DNA of 64,000 bases from Beijerinckiaceae bacterium (GTDB lineage Bacteria; Pseudomonadota; Alphaproteobacteria; Rhizobiales; Beijerinckiaceae), in the NCBI GenBank assembly GCA_947475995.1, contig CANJNI010000008.1, forward strand, positions 1 through 64,000, read 5' to 3'. The position numbers and the translations under genes are program-made. The notes below the pieces were generated by a model that worked only from the letters and a program-made list of their open reading frames with translations, had not been told where the DNA came from and made no database searches. This document shows positions 16,860-25,581 of the stretch, piece by piece. Position 1 is the stretch's first letter. Each line of letters opens with the position of its first letter.

Positions 16860-17513
16860 TCACATCGCGTCGTAGGTCTCGTTCGTCCATTTTTCCTTGT
16901 GGGCGTCCTTGATCCATGCCTGCCAGGCGGGCAGCGCCATGATGGCGTCCATATAGGCGCGGGTGTCCTTGCTGACCGGCACATCATAGGTGTGCAGTCG
17001 GTTGACCACCGGGGCGAACATCGCATCTGCGGCGCAGAACTTGCCGAACAGGAACGGCCCGCCCTTGCCGAACGTCTTGCGGCTGTTCGCCCATGCGGCC
17101 TCGATGCGCTGAACGTCGGCGGCTGCGGCCTCGGTCAGTTCGCGTTTTTTCACGGGGCGTCGGAAGTTCGTCGGACAATGCTGGCGCAGGCCCATGAAGC
17201 CCGCGTGCATTTCGGCCGACAGCGAACGCGCCCATGCGCGCGCAACCTTGTTCTTCGGCCAGATCGCCTTTTGGGGGTATTTCTCGGCGATATATTCGAT
17301 GACCGAAATCGACTCGTAGGCGCTCACGTCGCCGTCCTGCAGCGAGGGCACCTTGCCGGTGGGGGCATATTTCAGCATCTTCTTCTTCGTGTCGGGCCGA
17401 TACATCGGAATCACGACTTCCTCGAAGGGAATGTTGAACGTCGCCAGAAGAATCCACGGCCGCAGCGACCACGAGGAATAGGCCTTGTTGGCGATGATGA
17501 GCTTGATGGGCAT
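16860..17513 (-). CDS. Glutathione S-transferase family protein
   Basis: A 217-residue GST. The thioredoxin-like N-terminal half starts KLIIANKAYSSWSLRPW with a serine-rich active-site loop (SSWS), and SISVIEYIAEK (ES-type glutathione-contact region) follows. The C-terminal helical half includes CAADAMFAPV. The resemblance is to the maleylacetoacetate-isomerase-like/YfcF side of the family, but substrate is unknown. The start at 17513 has aggag upstream; the frame beyond it is intergenic repeat. Confidence 0.87.
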   Translation of the reverse strand: MPIKLIIANKAYSSWSLRPWILLATFNIPFEEVVIPMYRPDTKKKMLKYAPTGKVPSLQDGDVSAYESISVIEYIAEKYPQKAIWPKNKVARAWARSLSAEMHAGFMGLRQHCPTNFRRPVKKRELTEAAAADVQRIEAAWANSRKTFGKGGPFLFGKFCAADAMFAPVVNRLHTYDVPVSKDTRAYMDAIMALPAWQAWIKDAHKEKWTNETYDAM

Positions 17514-17584
17514 GGGCGACTCCTGTGCGGCTAAATTTCGCCGGGAAAACGGCTGCGTGCAAGAGGCCGGTCTGGGCGCCGAAC

Positions 17585-17660
17585 CATCATTGCGAGCACA
17601 GCAAAGCAATCTCTTGAGCCGCGGTTCGCAGCTTCGTCGCTACGCTCCTCGCCATGACGG
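17585..17660. repeat. Intergenic repeat of the 'cattgcgag' family, invading a gene end
   Basis: About 76 bp from catcattgcgagcacagc to ctcctcgccatgacgg, an imperfect inverted repeat with cores gcaaagcaatc and gcttcgtcgctacgct. It overlaps the last 21 bases of the CocE-type gene (17640 onward on the minus strand), which supplies that protein's final residues and stop codon. Confidence 0.65.
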
Positions 17661-19490
17661 CGTTACCGGCAGAACGAGTTTCGATGCTCGCACGCTGTTC
17701 ACAAACACCGTGTTCATCGCGATGCGCGGGGCGCGGCCTTCGCCTTCAGGCTCATGGGAATTCGGATTCACGTCGTATTTGGGGAAGTTGCTCGATGAAA
17801 CATCGAGCCTTATGCGGTGGCCCTTTTTGAAAAGATTGGCTGTGGCGAAGGGCTCGATCGTGATCCTGAACACTTCGCCGGGTGCGATGGCTTCGGGGTG
17901 CTCCCACGACTTGCGATAGCGGCACCGGAAAATGCCGTCTGTCAGATTCATCGCAAAGCCGGTGGGCCAATCTGCCGATGGCGGATAGACGTCGATCAGC
18001 TTCGCGGTGAAGTCGGTGTCCGGCGCATCGCTCGTCACCCAGAGTTCGATGCTGACTGGACCGACGATTTCGACGTCTTCGACGAGCGGTTCCGTTTCGA
18101 ACGTCAGCACATCGCGCCGCGCCGACAGCGGCAGGCCGGGAGTCTTGCAGCCGAAGAAGCGTTTGTCCTCCCGCTGGTCATAGGCGCCGCCTTCAAAGAC
18201 CGGACGTCCGCTGGTCAGCGCGCCGCCGATGGTCGGGACGGGATCAAGAGGGTCGAACCGATAGGTGAGCGATACGTCGGGGCTCGCGGGCGGCTGTGTG
18301 GAAAGCGCGCCGTCGCGATGCAGGTAAAAGGAGCGGAAGTCCGTTCCCGGAAGCGGCCAGTCGGCCCCCTCGATCCACCGTCCGCCGTGGTCGAGATGTC
18401 CGGCTTCGCTGCGCGCGCCGCTGCCGCCGCCCATGACGAAGATTTTTGCGCGCGGCATGTCGGCTTGCGTTTCGCCCTTCAGCCAGCGGCCAAACCATGC
18501 GATGCGGAAATCGAGCCAGCTTGTGGCGACCTGTCCGTCAAAAGGCGCCGCCTCGCCGAAATCGACATCGCCCATGACGCGCTTGATGCGGTCGCCGTGC
18601 GTCCACGGGCCCATGATCAGCGCAAGCGGTCGATCCGCCTTGCGGGCCAGCCCGGCATAGTTCTCGAACGTCGTCATCACGTAAGCGTCGTACCAGCTCG
18701 ACATGAGGGCGACGGGAATGTTGGGGATCTGGTCGTAATAGCCTGCGGCCCAGATGCCGACCTTCTTCCAGAAATCGTCGAAGGCTCCGTGACTCCACTG
18801 GTCCAGCAGATAGGATTCGTACTCTGGTTCCCAGCGTACCGGCGAGCGCCCCTTGCTCCACGGCATGGCGCGGAACCATGCGTGAATGTCCTCGGCTTCA
18901 AGCGCGTTGCGGATGAGCGGATCGCTTTCGGCGAGGGCGCTTTCCTTCGCCTGATTCCAGGCCCATGTGGCCTGCTTCAATTCGAAAGCGCCGCCTTGCC
19001 GGATGCCGCAGCGAAAGGCGTTCGAGAAGCCGCCGCAATCCAGCACCATCGTGGCGAGCGCGGGCGGGGCGAGGCAGGCGGCGGCGAGCTGCGTATGCGC
19101 CGCATAGGACAGGCCCATCATGCCGACGCGGCCATTGCACCAGTCCTGCGCGGCGATCCACGCAATCGCGTCGAAACCGTCCGGTCCTTCGGACAGGTAT
19201 TTGGTGAATTCGCCTTCGGAATCGTAGCGCCCGCGGCAATCCTGAAACACCACCGCATAGCCGCGATCCGTGAAGGCTTGCGCGAGCGCCGCCCGCTTCA
19301 TGGGCTGTGTTTCGCCCACGCGCATTTCGGAGCGGGACGGCTTCTGCTTGCCGTACGGGGTGCGCTCCAGAATGACGGGAAGCGGGCCGCGCGCGTCCTT
19401 CGGCAGATAGACGTCCGTCGCGAGACGCACGCCGTCGCGCATCGGAACCATGATGTTTTGGCGGATGTTGAAAGCAGGCTCGCTGGTCAT
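17640..19490 (-). CDS. CocE/NonD family (X-Pro dipeptidyl-peptidase S15-like) hydrolase
   Basis: A 616-residue serine hydrolase. Residues 1-~320 form the alpha/beta-hydrolase domain: nucleophile S128 in GMMGLSYAAH, the family's FQDCRGRYDSEGEF at ~82-95, and the histidine in MGPWTHGD. The C-terminal ~280 residues are the jelly-roll seen in cocaine esterase and alpha-amino-acid ester hydrolases. Substrate (ester or amide) is unknown. No signal peptide. The last few residues (VTPSWRGA) and the stop come from an intergenic repeat, so the native C-terminus has probably been replaced. Confidence 0.9.
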   Translation of the reverse strand: MTSEPAFNIRQNIMVPMRDGVRLATDVYLPKDARGPLPVILERTPYGKQKPSRSEMRVGETQPMKRAALAQAFTDRGYAVVFQDCRGRYDSEGEFTKYLSEGPDGFDAIAWIAAQDWCNGRVGMMGLSYAAHTQLAAACLAPPALATMVLDCGGFSNAFRCGIRQGGAFELKQATWAWNQAKESALAESDPLIRNALEAEDIHAWFRAMPWSKGRSPVRWEPEYESYLLDQWSHGAFDDFWKKVGIWAAGYYDQIPNIPVALMSSWYDAYVMTTFENYAGLARKADRPLALIMGPWTHGDRIKRVMGDVDFGEAAPFDGQVATSWLDFRIAWFGRWLKGETQADMPRAKIFVMGGGSGARSEAGHLDHGGRWIEGADWPLPGTDFRSFYLHRDGALSTQPPASPDVSLTYRFDPLDPVPTIGGALTSGRPVFEGGAYDQREDKRFFGCKTPGLPLSARRDVLTFETEPLVEDVEIVGPVSIELWVTSDAPDTDFTAKLIDVYPPSADWPTGFAMNLTDGIFRCRYRKSWEHPEAIAPGEVFRITIEPFATANLFKKGHRIRLDVSSSNFPKYDVNPNSHEPEGEGRAPRIAMNTVFVNSVRASKLVLPVTPSWRGA

Positions 19491-19593
19491 GCGCGAATCC
19501 TAAAGCTTCACGCGGTCTGTTTCAAACGCGATTGACAGGGCCGCCCTGGCCCTTAACGTGCTGCCCGAAAGACGAACCACAGGGTCGGAAACC

Positions 19594-20409
19594 ATGAACG
19601 CCGCTACAGCCGCCTCGCATGCGCTCGACATGAACGCCATCGGCTATTTCTATCTTCCGGCCGCTTCGCTCCACGATGAAGCCGTTCTGCATCGCTATCG
19701 CGCCAAGATCACGAAGTGCCAGATTTTCATGATCGGTCTGCGTCCCGCCGTGAAGCTGGAACATGTGCGCGAGGATTCCGGCAAGATGATCGCGACGTTT
19801 TCGGTGCTGGGGCAGAAATATGAACCCCAATGGCCCATCCCGGCGGGATTTTCGCTGCGTCAGGAAAAGGGCGCATGGACGCTGGTGAACGAGGCCGGAA
19901 AACGCATGTTTCCGTACTCTGAAAGCATGATGGGCCGCCTGCACGAGGAATTCGTGAAGCTCGATTTCAACGTGCTTTACATCGGGCAGGTGTTCGGCGG
20001 CCCCGGCGCACGCCATGCGATCGAGCAATTGCGCAAGAGCGATCTCGTCCCGAAGCTGCGGGAGCAGACGCCGGAGGGGTATCGGCTCGAAATACTTCTG
20101 CTCGAAATGGCGGGCGATCCGGAGACGCGGTTCGATGCCGAGGACGCGGAGTTGATCACCCTGTGCGAGGCCGCGCTGATCAAGCATTTCCGCCCGGCGC
20201 ACAACATGGGTTCAGACGGATCGTTCCCTTCCACCAAGCCGCGCATGCTGCGTGGCTGCGCCGGAAGGGGCATCGAATCCATTCGGGCGCGCAGCGCGTT
20301 CGAGGAATTGCCGTTCAGGATTTTCTCGGACGTCGTTGCGCCGGCTGTGGAGCAGGAAGCAAGGATCGACCTCTCCGGGGGGGATGCGGCCCGCACTTTC
20401 TTCGGCTAG
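19594..20409 (+). CDS. Hypothetical protein with GIY-YIG-like C-terminal half
   Basis: A 271-residue soluble protein. Residues ~130-205 recall a GIY-YIG nuclease module: NVLYIGQVFG (YIG-type strand), an arginine-containing helix with GARHAIEQLRK, and EAALIKHFRPAHN, the typical Glu-containing end. A clear first GIY strand is missing just upstream, so activity is doubtful. The N-terminal ~120 residues match no family I know. ATG at 19594 follows agggtcgg; the upstream GTG at 19558 is less likely. It is divergent from the CocE-type gene. Confidence 0.6.
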   Translation: MNAATAASHALDMNAIGYFYLPAASLHDEAVLHRYRAKITKCQIFMIGLRPAVKLEHVREDSGKMIATFSVLGQKYEPQWPIPAGFSLRQEKGAWTLVNEAGKRMFPYSESMMGRLHEEFVKLDFNVLYIGQVFGGPGARHAIEQLRKSDLVPKLREQTPEGYRLEILLLEMAGDPETRFDAEDAELITLCEAALIKHFRPAHNMGSDGSFPSTKPRMLRGCAGRGIESIRARSAFEELPFRIFSDVVAPAVEQEARIDLSGGDAARTFFG

Positions 20410-20490
20410 ATTTTCATCCTCATGTTTTGGCGGATTTATTGATAGAGGCGGTTGGCGGTCATCCGGCAACGCTGATTGCGGAGGGTCGCG

Positions 20491-22131
20491 ATGCGCGAAC
20501 GAAGCGGTTTTCAACGTCGTGACGTTCTGAAACTGGGCGCAGGCGCAGCGGCGCTTGCCGGCGTTGGCCCGCACGCAACGCGCGCGCAGGCCGTTTTCGA
20601 TCCCTATTCGGAGCGCATGAATACGGGCCCTTCCAGCAAGCCGGGGCCCGTGCTGGGGCCGGTTGCGGCGGCTCCGGCGTCTCCCTATCTCGCGCCGGTT
20701 GCGCCCGGCTGGACGGCGACCTCGCTGCTCACAGTCGGGAATGAGACGAACAGCTACAGGCTGTCCGGACTGCCCGACGGGCTCGGGGCGTTCGACAATG
20801 GCGATCGCACCTTCACGCTGCTGGTCAACCATGAAATCGCGGGCGGCTTCGGGGCGATGCGCGGACATGGCGCAGCGGGGGCATTCGTTTCCCGCTGGGT
20901 GATCAACAAGGACACCCTGCAAGTTCTGAGCGGCGGGGATTTCGTCGCCAGTCCGCAGAAGCTGTTTCTGTCCGTCGACGGCGTGATGAAACCAGCCGAT
21001 CAGGCTCCGGCCAGGCAACGCGAGTTGAGCCGTTTTTGCTCGGCGGACCTCGCGCCCGTATCGGCCTTCTACAACAGCGCGAGCCGCAAGGGGTACAACG
21101 GCCATATCTTTCTTAATGGCGAGGAGGCGGCCGCCGGCCGCTCGTTCGGCTGGGTGGCCGAGGACGGGACCTGCCACGAACTGCCGGCCTTCAATTTCGG
21201 CAAGCAGGGCGACAGCGCCAATCCGCCGCCGGGTTTTGAAAACCTGCTGGCGCATCCGGGCACTGGCGACACAACCGTGGTGATGTGCAATTCGGACGGC
21301 GGCACGTATCAGGTCTATGTCTATATCGGCGACAAGCAGGAGACCGGCTCGCCGGTCGACAAGGCGGGCTTGGCGAACGGGCGCATTTTCAGTCTGCTGG
21401 TCGAAGGCGTGGCGCGCGAGGACCGCAACGGCAATATCGGCCTTGCCAAATCGCTCGCCGGAAAAGGCGCAGGAAAGCGTGTCGGTCTCGTCGCGCCCAA
21501 CAAGGGCACGTCCTTCCTGCGTCCTGAAGATGGCGCATGGGACCCGCGCAATCCCAATGTCTATTATTTCGCCACGACGGACCGCAACAATTTCGCCGCT
21601 GATGGAAGCGTCCGCGAGGGACAGAACGCCGGTCAGGTCGGCCGGGCGCGGCTATGGGCCGTCACCTTCGATGATGTGAGGAAGATCGCCACCGACGGGT
21701 CGCCGACCGCGAAGATCGAACTGCTGCTCGACGGCGCCGAGGGCGGCGACATGTTCGACAACATCACCATCGACCGCAATGGCGTCATCTACATCTGCGA
21801 AGACATCGGCACGTCGCGGCACAATTCGAAGATCTGGACGTACGACACGAACACGGGTGCGTTTGCGGTGGCGCTGAAAGCCAATCCGGAGATGTTCGGC
21901 GATCTGGCCGACAAGCAATATACGCCGCCCGCGCCGCCCTTCACGGACGACAAGGAGCCTTCGGGCATTCTGGATGTGACGGAGATTTTCTCCAATGCTG
22001 CGTGGTATCGGCCGGACAGCAAGGTGTTACTCGTCACCATGCAGGCGCATTTCCGATACGACGCGCGCGATCCGCTCGGAGCGCAACTGATCGAAGGCGG
22101 CCAGTTGCTGCTCCTGACGAAGGCCGGCTGA
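20491..22131 (+). CDS. PhoX family alkaline phosphatase (DUF839), Tat-exported
   Basis: A 546-residue periplasmic enzyme of the calcium/iron-dependent PhoX family, which releases phosphate from organic esters. The N-terminus has a twin-arginine signal (RRDVLKLGAGAAAL). LLVNHEIAGGFG (~95-107), the FLNGEEAAAGRSF segment and the NITIDRNGVIYICED region are typical of the beta-propeller. The ATG at 20491 has ggaggg at the right distance. The gene ends one base before the convergent S1/P1-type nuclease gene. No Pho box was recognised. Confidence 0.85.
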   Translation: MRERSGFQRRDVLKLGAGAAALAGVGPHATRAQAVFDPYSERMNTGPSSKPGPVLGPVAAAPASPYLAPVAPGWTATSLLTVGNETNSYRLSGLPDGLGAFDNGDRTFTLLVNHEIAGGFGAMRGHGAAGAFVSRWVINKDTLQVLSGGDFVASPQKLFLSVDGVMKPADQAPARQRELSRFCSADLAPVSAFYNSASRKGYNGHIFLNGEEAAAGRSFGWVAEDGTCHELPAFNFGKQGDSANPPPGFENLLAHPGTGDTTVVMCNSDGGTYQVYVYIGDKQETGSPVDKAGLANGRIFSLLVEGVAREDRNGNIGLAKSLAGKGAGKRVGLVAPNKGTSFLRPEDGAWDPRNPNVYYFATTDRNNFAADGSVREGQNAGQVGRARLWAVTFDDVRKIATDGSPTAKIELLLDGAEGGDMFDNITIDRNGVIYICEDIGTSRHNSKIWTYDTNTGAFAVALKANPEMFGDLADKQYTPPAPPFTDDKEPSGILDVTEIFSNAAWYRPDSKVLLVTMQAHFRYDARDPLGAQLIEGGQLLLLTKAG

Positions 22132-22132
22132 G

Positions 22133-22960
22133 CTATTTTGCGCTCTGGTCCAGCAGCCAGCCGAGGCGCACGCCGGACTTCTGGATCTGCTGGCCGTAGA
22201 AATTCTGCACGTCCTGCAGTTGCGCAGCGGACAGAACGATCGGATTGGCTTCTGTCTTGCCGAGGTCCGGATTGGTCAGGTTCAGTTTCGCGAGGAACTC
22301 GCGCGTGGCCAGAATGGTTTCGTTCTGCCATTCCTGCGGGGTTCCGGCGGCCCAGCCCTTCTCCTGTTCGGGCTTCAGGCGCACGCCAAGCTGGTCCATC
22401 ACGGTCAGCGGATCGGGCCCGAAAGCATCGGCGAATTCATCGTCCCAAAACATGTGCATCAGCTTGGTCTTGTCGCCGATCTTGACCCAGACGCCCTTCT
22501 GCGGCTGCGCGTCGGGGGCGATCCACTTGGGCATGTGCACGTCGGCCACCATGTGCATCATGAAGGCCAAAGCGTCGGAGCGCGCGTCGGCGGTGGCATC
22601 CTTGTCCATCGCCACCTTGCGAAGCTCGGCGATTTTCTCGGCCGGGCAGGCCCCGTCGGGGCAATCGCGGGCCTTGTCGTAGCCTCCCGAGGCCGGCAGG
22701 GGCGTGGCCTTCCACTTGACGATCTCGGCAGTGGGATTGCGATCCGCCCAGAGCTGGACGCGACGCAGGGCGACTTCCGGCGGGCGGACGCGCAGGACGG
22801 TGAACGCGAATTGGAGCGTCTGCTCCGAAACCAGTTTGGCCGACATGGCCGCGATGGCCTGATGGGCCACTTCGCCGAACGCGAAGGCCGGGCCGGCGGC
22901 GGACAGGGCGGCGGCGAACGTCATTCCCGTCACGATCGAACGAATTTTCTTACGCTGCAT
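22133..22960 (-). CDS. S1/P1-type nuclease family protein, secreted
   Basis: A 275-residue periplasmic zinc enzyme of the phospholipase C/P1 nuclease superfamily. A Sec signal ends at PAFA/FG. The mature start FGEVAHQAIAAM matches the WGxxGH...A start of S1/P1 nucleases with Phe in place of the usual Trp. HMVADVHMP is the central zinc motif and MHMFWDDEF the next. Such enzymes cleave single-stranded nucleic acids and 3'-nucleotides. The ATG at 22960 (MQRKKIRS) has tgagga before it. It converges on PhoX. Confidence 0.83.
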   Translation of the reverse strand: MQRKKIRSIVTGMTFAAALSAAGPAFAFGEVAHQAIAAMSAKLVSEQTLQFAFTVLRVRPPEVALRRVQLWADRNPTAEIVKWKATPLPASGGYDKARDCPDGACPAEKIAELRKVAMDKDATADARSDALAFMMHMVADVHMPKWIAPDAQPQKGVWVKIGDKTKLMHMFWDDEFADAFGPDPLTVMDQLGVRLKPEQEKGWAAGTPQEWQNETILATREFLAKLNLTNPDLGKTEANPIVLSAAQLQDVQNFYGQQIQKSGVRLGWLLDQSAK

Positions 22961-23032
22961 CGCGTTCCTCACCATCTTGAAGTCTTTTTCGCGGGCCATT
23001 TGAACTTGATGGATATCGCCTTTCCGGCCTAA

Positions 23033-24082
23033 ATGCCAATCCGCCCCGAGACCGCAGACTTTTCCCCGGAACACTTTCGCTTGACCGGCTTCGAGCCAAG
23101 ACTTTGGCGCTTCAGCGTCGCCCCCATGATGGACTGGACGGACCGGCATTGCCGGGCCTTCCATCGCGTCATGTCGCGGCGCGCGCGGCTTTACACCGAG
23201 ATGGTCACTACGGGAGCGATCATCCACGGTCCGCGCGACAGGCTGCTCGGGTTCGACGCCGCCGAACATCCGGTGGCGGTGCAGCTTGGCGGATCTGACC
23301 CGCAGGCGCTGGCCCAATGCGCGCGCATCTGCGAGGATTATGGCTATCAGGAAATCAATCTGAATTGCGGCTGCCCGTCCGACCGGGTGCAGAACGGCGC
23401 ATTCGGGGCCTGCCTGATGCGCGAGCCCGACCTGGTGGGCGATTGCGTGGCGGCCATGAAGGCTGTGGTGCGCGTGCCGGTCACGGTGAAATGCCGGATC
23501 GGGGTGGACGATCAGGAGCCCTCGCAGGCGCTCTGGGCCATGATGGAGGCGGTGCGGCGCGCGGGTGTTGATGCGCTCATCGTGCACGCCCGCAAGGCAT
23601 GGCTTCAGGGGCTTTCACCGAAGGAAAACCGCGATGTGCCGCCGCTCGACTATCCGCTGGTCCACAAGCTGAAACAGCAATATCCGGCGCTGCCGATCGC
23701 CATCAACGGCGGGATCGCGAACATCGAGCAATCGCGCACGCAACTGGAGCATCTCGACGGCGTCATGGTGGGCCGGGCCGCCTATCACGAGCCGGGCCTG
23801 TTGCTCGAGGTTGATCCCGAACTGTTCGGCGAGGCCGCGCCTGTCGGCTCGCAGTTCGAGGCGTTCGAAGCCTATCTGGCTTATGTGGAGCGCGAGCTGG
23901 GGCAGGGCGTGCGGCTGGCCGACATCACGCGGCACATGCTGGGCCTGTTCACCGGCATGCCGGGCGCGCGCGCCTGGCGGCGTCATCTGGCGACCGAGGC
24001 GGTGAAGCGGGGCGCGGGCATCGAAGTGCTGCATGAGGCGGTGGCGCATGTCCGGCGTCCTGCTGTGGGCGAAGCCGCCTAG
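23033..24082 (+). CDS. dusA: tRNA-dihydrouridine(20/20a) synthase DusA
   Basis: Reduces uridine at positions 20/20a of tRNA D-loops with FMN and NADPH. The 349-residue protein has SVAPMMDWTDRHCR, the FMN-binding start of DusA, LNCGCPSDRVQNGAFGACLM with catalytic C127, and AINGGIANIEQ for phosphate binding. KAWLQGLSPKENR is DusA-specific. The ATG at 23033 lacks a strong ribosome site, but the ~25-residue leader before the barrel is common. Divergent from the nuclease gene. Confidence 0.94.
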   Translation: MPIRPETADFSPEHFRLTGFEPRLWRFSVAPMMDWTDRHCRAFHRVMSRRARLYTEMVTTGAIIHGPRDRLLGFDAAEHPVAVQLGGSDPQALAQCARICEDYGYQEINLNCGCPSDRVQNGAFGACLMREPDLVGDCVAAMKAVVRVPVTVKCRIGVDDQEPSQALWAMMEAVRRAGVDALIVHARKAWLQGLSPKENRDVPPLDYPLVHKLKQQYPALPIAINGGIANIEQSRTQLEHLDGVMVGRAAYHEPGLLLEVDPELFGEAAPVGSQFEAFEAYLAYVERELGQGVRLADITRHMLGLFTGMPGARAWRRHLATEAVKRGAGIEVLHEAVAHVRRPAVGEAA

Positions 24083-24200
24083 CGGCGCGGCGATCGCCTC
24101 GGTTGGATTGCGGCCACACGCCACCTGCGCCGTTCCCTCTTGACCTTCCAGCCCCTTCCGGCAATTCCTCCGGCATCAATTTCCAGCGGGAGCGAAGCGC

Positions 24201-25082
24201 ATGAAGAAACTCGGGTTCATCGGCACCGGCGGCATGGGCAGCGGCATGGCGGCCAATCTGGTCAAGGCCGGCTACAAGCTCGTCGTCACCGATCTCAACC
24301 GCGCGCAGTCAGCCAATCTGGAGGCCGCAGGCGCGACCTTCGTGGGGTCGGCCCGCGAAGTGGCCGAGAATTGCGAACTCGTTCTCTCCATGCTGCCGAA
24401 CAACGCGGCGGTGCGGGCCGTCGGGGTCGGCAAGGGCGGGCTTGCGGAGGCGACGTCCGGCGCGAAGCAATGGATCGACTTCAGCAGCATCGACAAGGCC
24501 ACCATCGTGGATGTGGCCGCCCAACTTGCCCCGAAGGGCTGGGAGATCGCTGACGCTTCGGCGGGCGGCGTCGAGGAAGTCGCGGCAGCGGGGCAACTCG
24601 CGCTCTGGTTCTCGGGCTCGCGCAAGCTGTTCGACGCCAATCAGGACGTGTTCAAGCCGATGGGCAAGGCGATCCTGTTTGTCGGTGACGAGATGGGCGC
24701 CGCCAAGCTGGTGAAGAACGGCATGGCGATGCTGGCCGCCGTGCAGCACATGAGCGTCGTGGAAGTCGGCTCGTGGCTCAAGAAGGGCGGCATCGACGAC
24801 GCCAGCTTCAAGACGATTCTTGAAAACTCGCAGCAGGATTCGGTGGCGGTGCGCCGCATCATGGACATCATCGTCAGCCGCAAGTTCAAGCCGCGCAAGT
24901 CATGGATGCCGAAGGACGTCGGGTTCGGCCTCGACATGGCGCGCGAGATGGAAGTGCCGATGCCGTTCGTCGGGCTCGCGCAGCAGATGTTCGCGATTGC
25001 TCAGGCGACGGGCGTGGATGGTTACGAAGCCACCGGCATTGCGTGCGAGCTTTATGATGTGCTGAACGGCGTCAAGAAGTAA
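24201..25082 (+). CDS. NAD(P)-dependent oxidoreductase, 3-hydroxyisobutyrate dehydrogenase family
   Basis: A 293-residue beta-hydroxyacid dehydrogenase. FIGTGGMGSGMAANL is the Rossmann dinucleotide loop, DASAGGVEEVAAAG is the substrate-binding motif (a variant of DAPVSGG), and KLVKNGMA holds the catalytic lysine. The substrate could be 3-hydroxyisobutyrate, tartronate semialdehyde or another small hydroxyacid. A paralogue sits at 37298. The start has gggagcgaag upstream. It appears single, 118 bases after dusA. Confidence 0.85.
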   Translation: MKKLGFIGTGGMGSGMAANLVKAGYKLVVTDLNRAQSANLEAAGATFVGSAREVAENCELVLSMLPNNAAVRAVGVGKGGLAEATSGAKQWIDFSSIDKATIVDVAAQLAPKGWEIADASAGGVEEVAAAGQLALWFSGSRKLFDANQDVFKPMGKAILFVGDEMGAAKLVKNGMAMLAAVQHMSVVEVGSWLKKGGIDDASFKTILENSQQDSVAVRRIMDIIVSRKFKPRKSWMPKDVGFGLDMAREMEVPMPFVGLAQQMFAIAQATGVDGYEATGIACELYDVLNGVKK

Positions 25083-25155
25083 GGCGCAATCGCGAGCCTC
25101 GAACCTTGTGCTTCTGGCCGTCTTTGATGGCCGGAAGCATGAGGGACAGCGAATA

Positions 25156-25578
25156 TCAACTTCGCAAGATCGGTTTGCCTGTGCGGGGATTGGTCAGCGT
25201 GACGTTTTCGAGCGCCTTGATGCGCCAGCCATCATTCTGGCGCGTGAGCACGGACATAATCAGCGTGTCCACCGCATGTGGTCCTGCGGGATGCGCAGCG
25301 CCGGTGGTGAGCCGGCTCCAGAAATGCACGACTGCTGCAGTGTCGGCGATGCGGTCCACCGCAATGAGTTCGTTCTCCAGCGTCGAGTCGCGATAGATCG
25401 TTTCGTGAATCGGTCGGTGCATTTTCACAATGTCGTCCAAACCGCGCACAAGATGCGCGAAGCGGTTGACGAAACTTGCGTCCGGGCGGAACAGCGCCGC
25501 GAAGGCCGCAATGTCATGGGCGTTCCAGGCGCTCGCGAAGCTGTGCGGAATGTCCTCTGGCCGCTCGACACCGCTCAT
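25156..25578 (-). CDS. SnoaL-like/DUF4440-type NTF2-fold protein
   Basis: A 140-residue cytosolic protein of the NTF2-like SgcJ/EcaC group. FASAWNAHDIAAFAALFRPDASFVN is the typical helix-strand start (first part quoted in spirit: SAWNAHD...F..D..F), and the closing strands end with WRIKALENVTLTNP. No catalytic role is established for such small members. It is the last gene of the cobS operon, starting 3 bases after the aspartic-protease gene, with ggaact before its ATG. Confidence 0.78.
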   Translation of the reverse strand: MSGVERPEDIPHSFASAWNAHDIAAFAALFRPDASFVNRFAHLVRGLDDIVKMHRPIHETIYRDSTLENELIAVDRIADTAAVVHFWSRLTTGAAHPAGPHAVDTLIMSVLTRQNDGWRIKALENVTLTNPRTGKPILRS

Positions 25579-25581
25579 GGA

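Noticed and set aside
17817..19535. 572-codon open frame opposite the CocE-type gene
   Set aside because: Shadow of the hydrolase gene; no recognisable motif.
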